Assembly (NCBI GenBank): GCA_900769475.1
Contig: CAAGGQ010000230.1
Location: 20,660-84,659, forward strand
Direction of reading: 5' to 3'
Length of the DNA stretch: 64,000 nt
Origin: Clostridia bacterium
GTDB lineage: Bacteria; Bacillota; Clostridia; Oscillospirales; CAG-272
Each line of letters begins with the position of its first letter. Position 1 is the stretch's first letter. Shown here in pieces: positions 63,990 through 64,000 of this stretch. The translations under genes and the position numbers were made by a program. The notes beneath the pieces were generated by a model. It made no database searches and had not been told where the DNA came from. It worked only from the letters and a program-made list of their open reading frames with translations.

Positions 63990-64000
63990 ATGATTCGAAA
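63990..64000 (+). CDS. Start of a gene cut by the window edge
   Basis: ATG ATT CGA follows GAAGGGAAG at ribosome-binding distance. Only three codons are visible, so the product is unknown. A TAAAAT lies at 63957-63962, without a good -35 element. Confidence 0.4.

Overview
The window looks like chromosome from a Bacillota (Firmicutes) bacterium, most likely an uncultured gut-type member of the class Clostridia. The evidence is the intact ctsR-mcsA-mcsB-clpC stress operon with CtsR operators, MecA, a cysteine protease (Prp) beside an L27 that carries a cleavable N-terminal extension, a YkpA-type ABC-F protein, a YtrA-type GntR regulator, many lipoproteins and BspA-like leucine-rich repeats. Base composition is moderate (around half G+C by eye, not computed). 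Almost every transcription unit starts with a near-consensus sigma-A promoter with a 17-bp spacer and ends with a hairpin plus T run. I see no rRNA, tRNA, CRISPR array, insertion sequence or phage gene.

Layout. 1-5900: end of a cysteine-desulfurase-like gene, an extracellular solute-binding lipoprotein, MecA, the bifunctional NAD(P)H-hydrate repair enzyme and a PlsC acyltransferase. 5945-9015 (minus): D-amino-acid aminotransferase and a membrane-anchored glucosaminidase. 9204-13941 (minus): the CtsR regulon operon. 14076-20838: dxs, a beta-propeller glycosidase, a PHP-family histidinol phosphatase, rsuA and tex. 20900-31690: a sugar ABC ATPase, CPBP protease, tadA, asnA, a transglutaminase-like lipoprotein with an orphan adenylation enzyme, asnS, an FAD oxidoreductase and an SGNH hydrolase. 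31733-36913 (minus): metallo-hydrolase, gltX, glnS and an SGNH lipoprotein. 36978-39911: a GntR/ABC/lipoprotein operon. 39914-46015: ychF, then an accessory block (GH2, PnuC, AraC regulator, sialidase-like protein). 46016-49864: a two-component system with a membrane HtrA protease. 49944-51640: an AT-rich Xre/membrane-protein island. 51655-56178 (minus): cysteine desulfidase, ABC-F and LRR lipoprotein. 56214-59870: proBAC plus a LiaF-like protein. 59881-61996: a GDPD, then rplU-prp-rpmA. 62042-63901 (minus): a secreted nuclease with seven Cys-rich repeats. A new gene starts at the right edge.

How the parts work together. MecA and ClpC/McsB/McsA/CtsR form one protein-quality-control circuit. 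GluRS, GlnRS, AsnRS and AsnA together suggest direct charging of Glu, Gln and Asn tRNAs. The solute-binding protein and the stand-alone MsmK-type ATPase could be parts of sugar uptake, with GH2, beta-propeller and sialidase-like enzymes processing glycans. The best candidates for something undescribed are the repeat-bearing nuclease lipoprotein, the transglutaminase-lipoprotein/adenylation-enzyme pair, and the self-regulated Xre/membrane-protein island.
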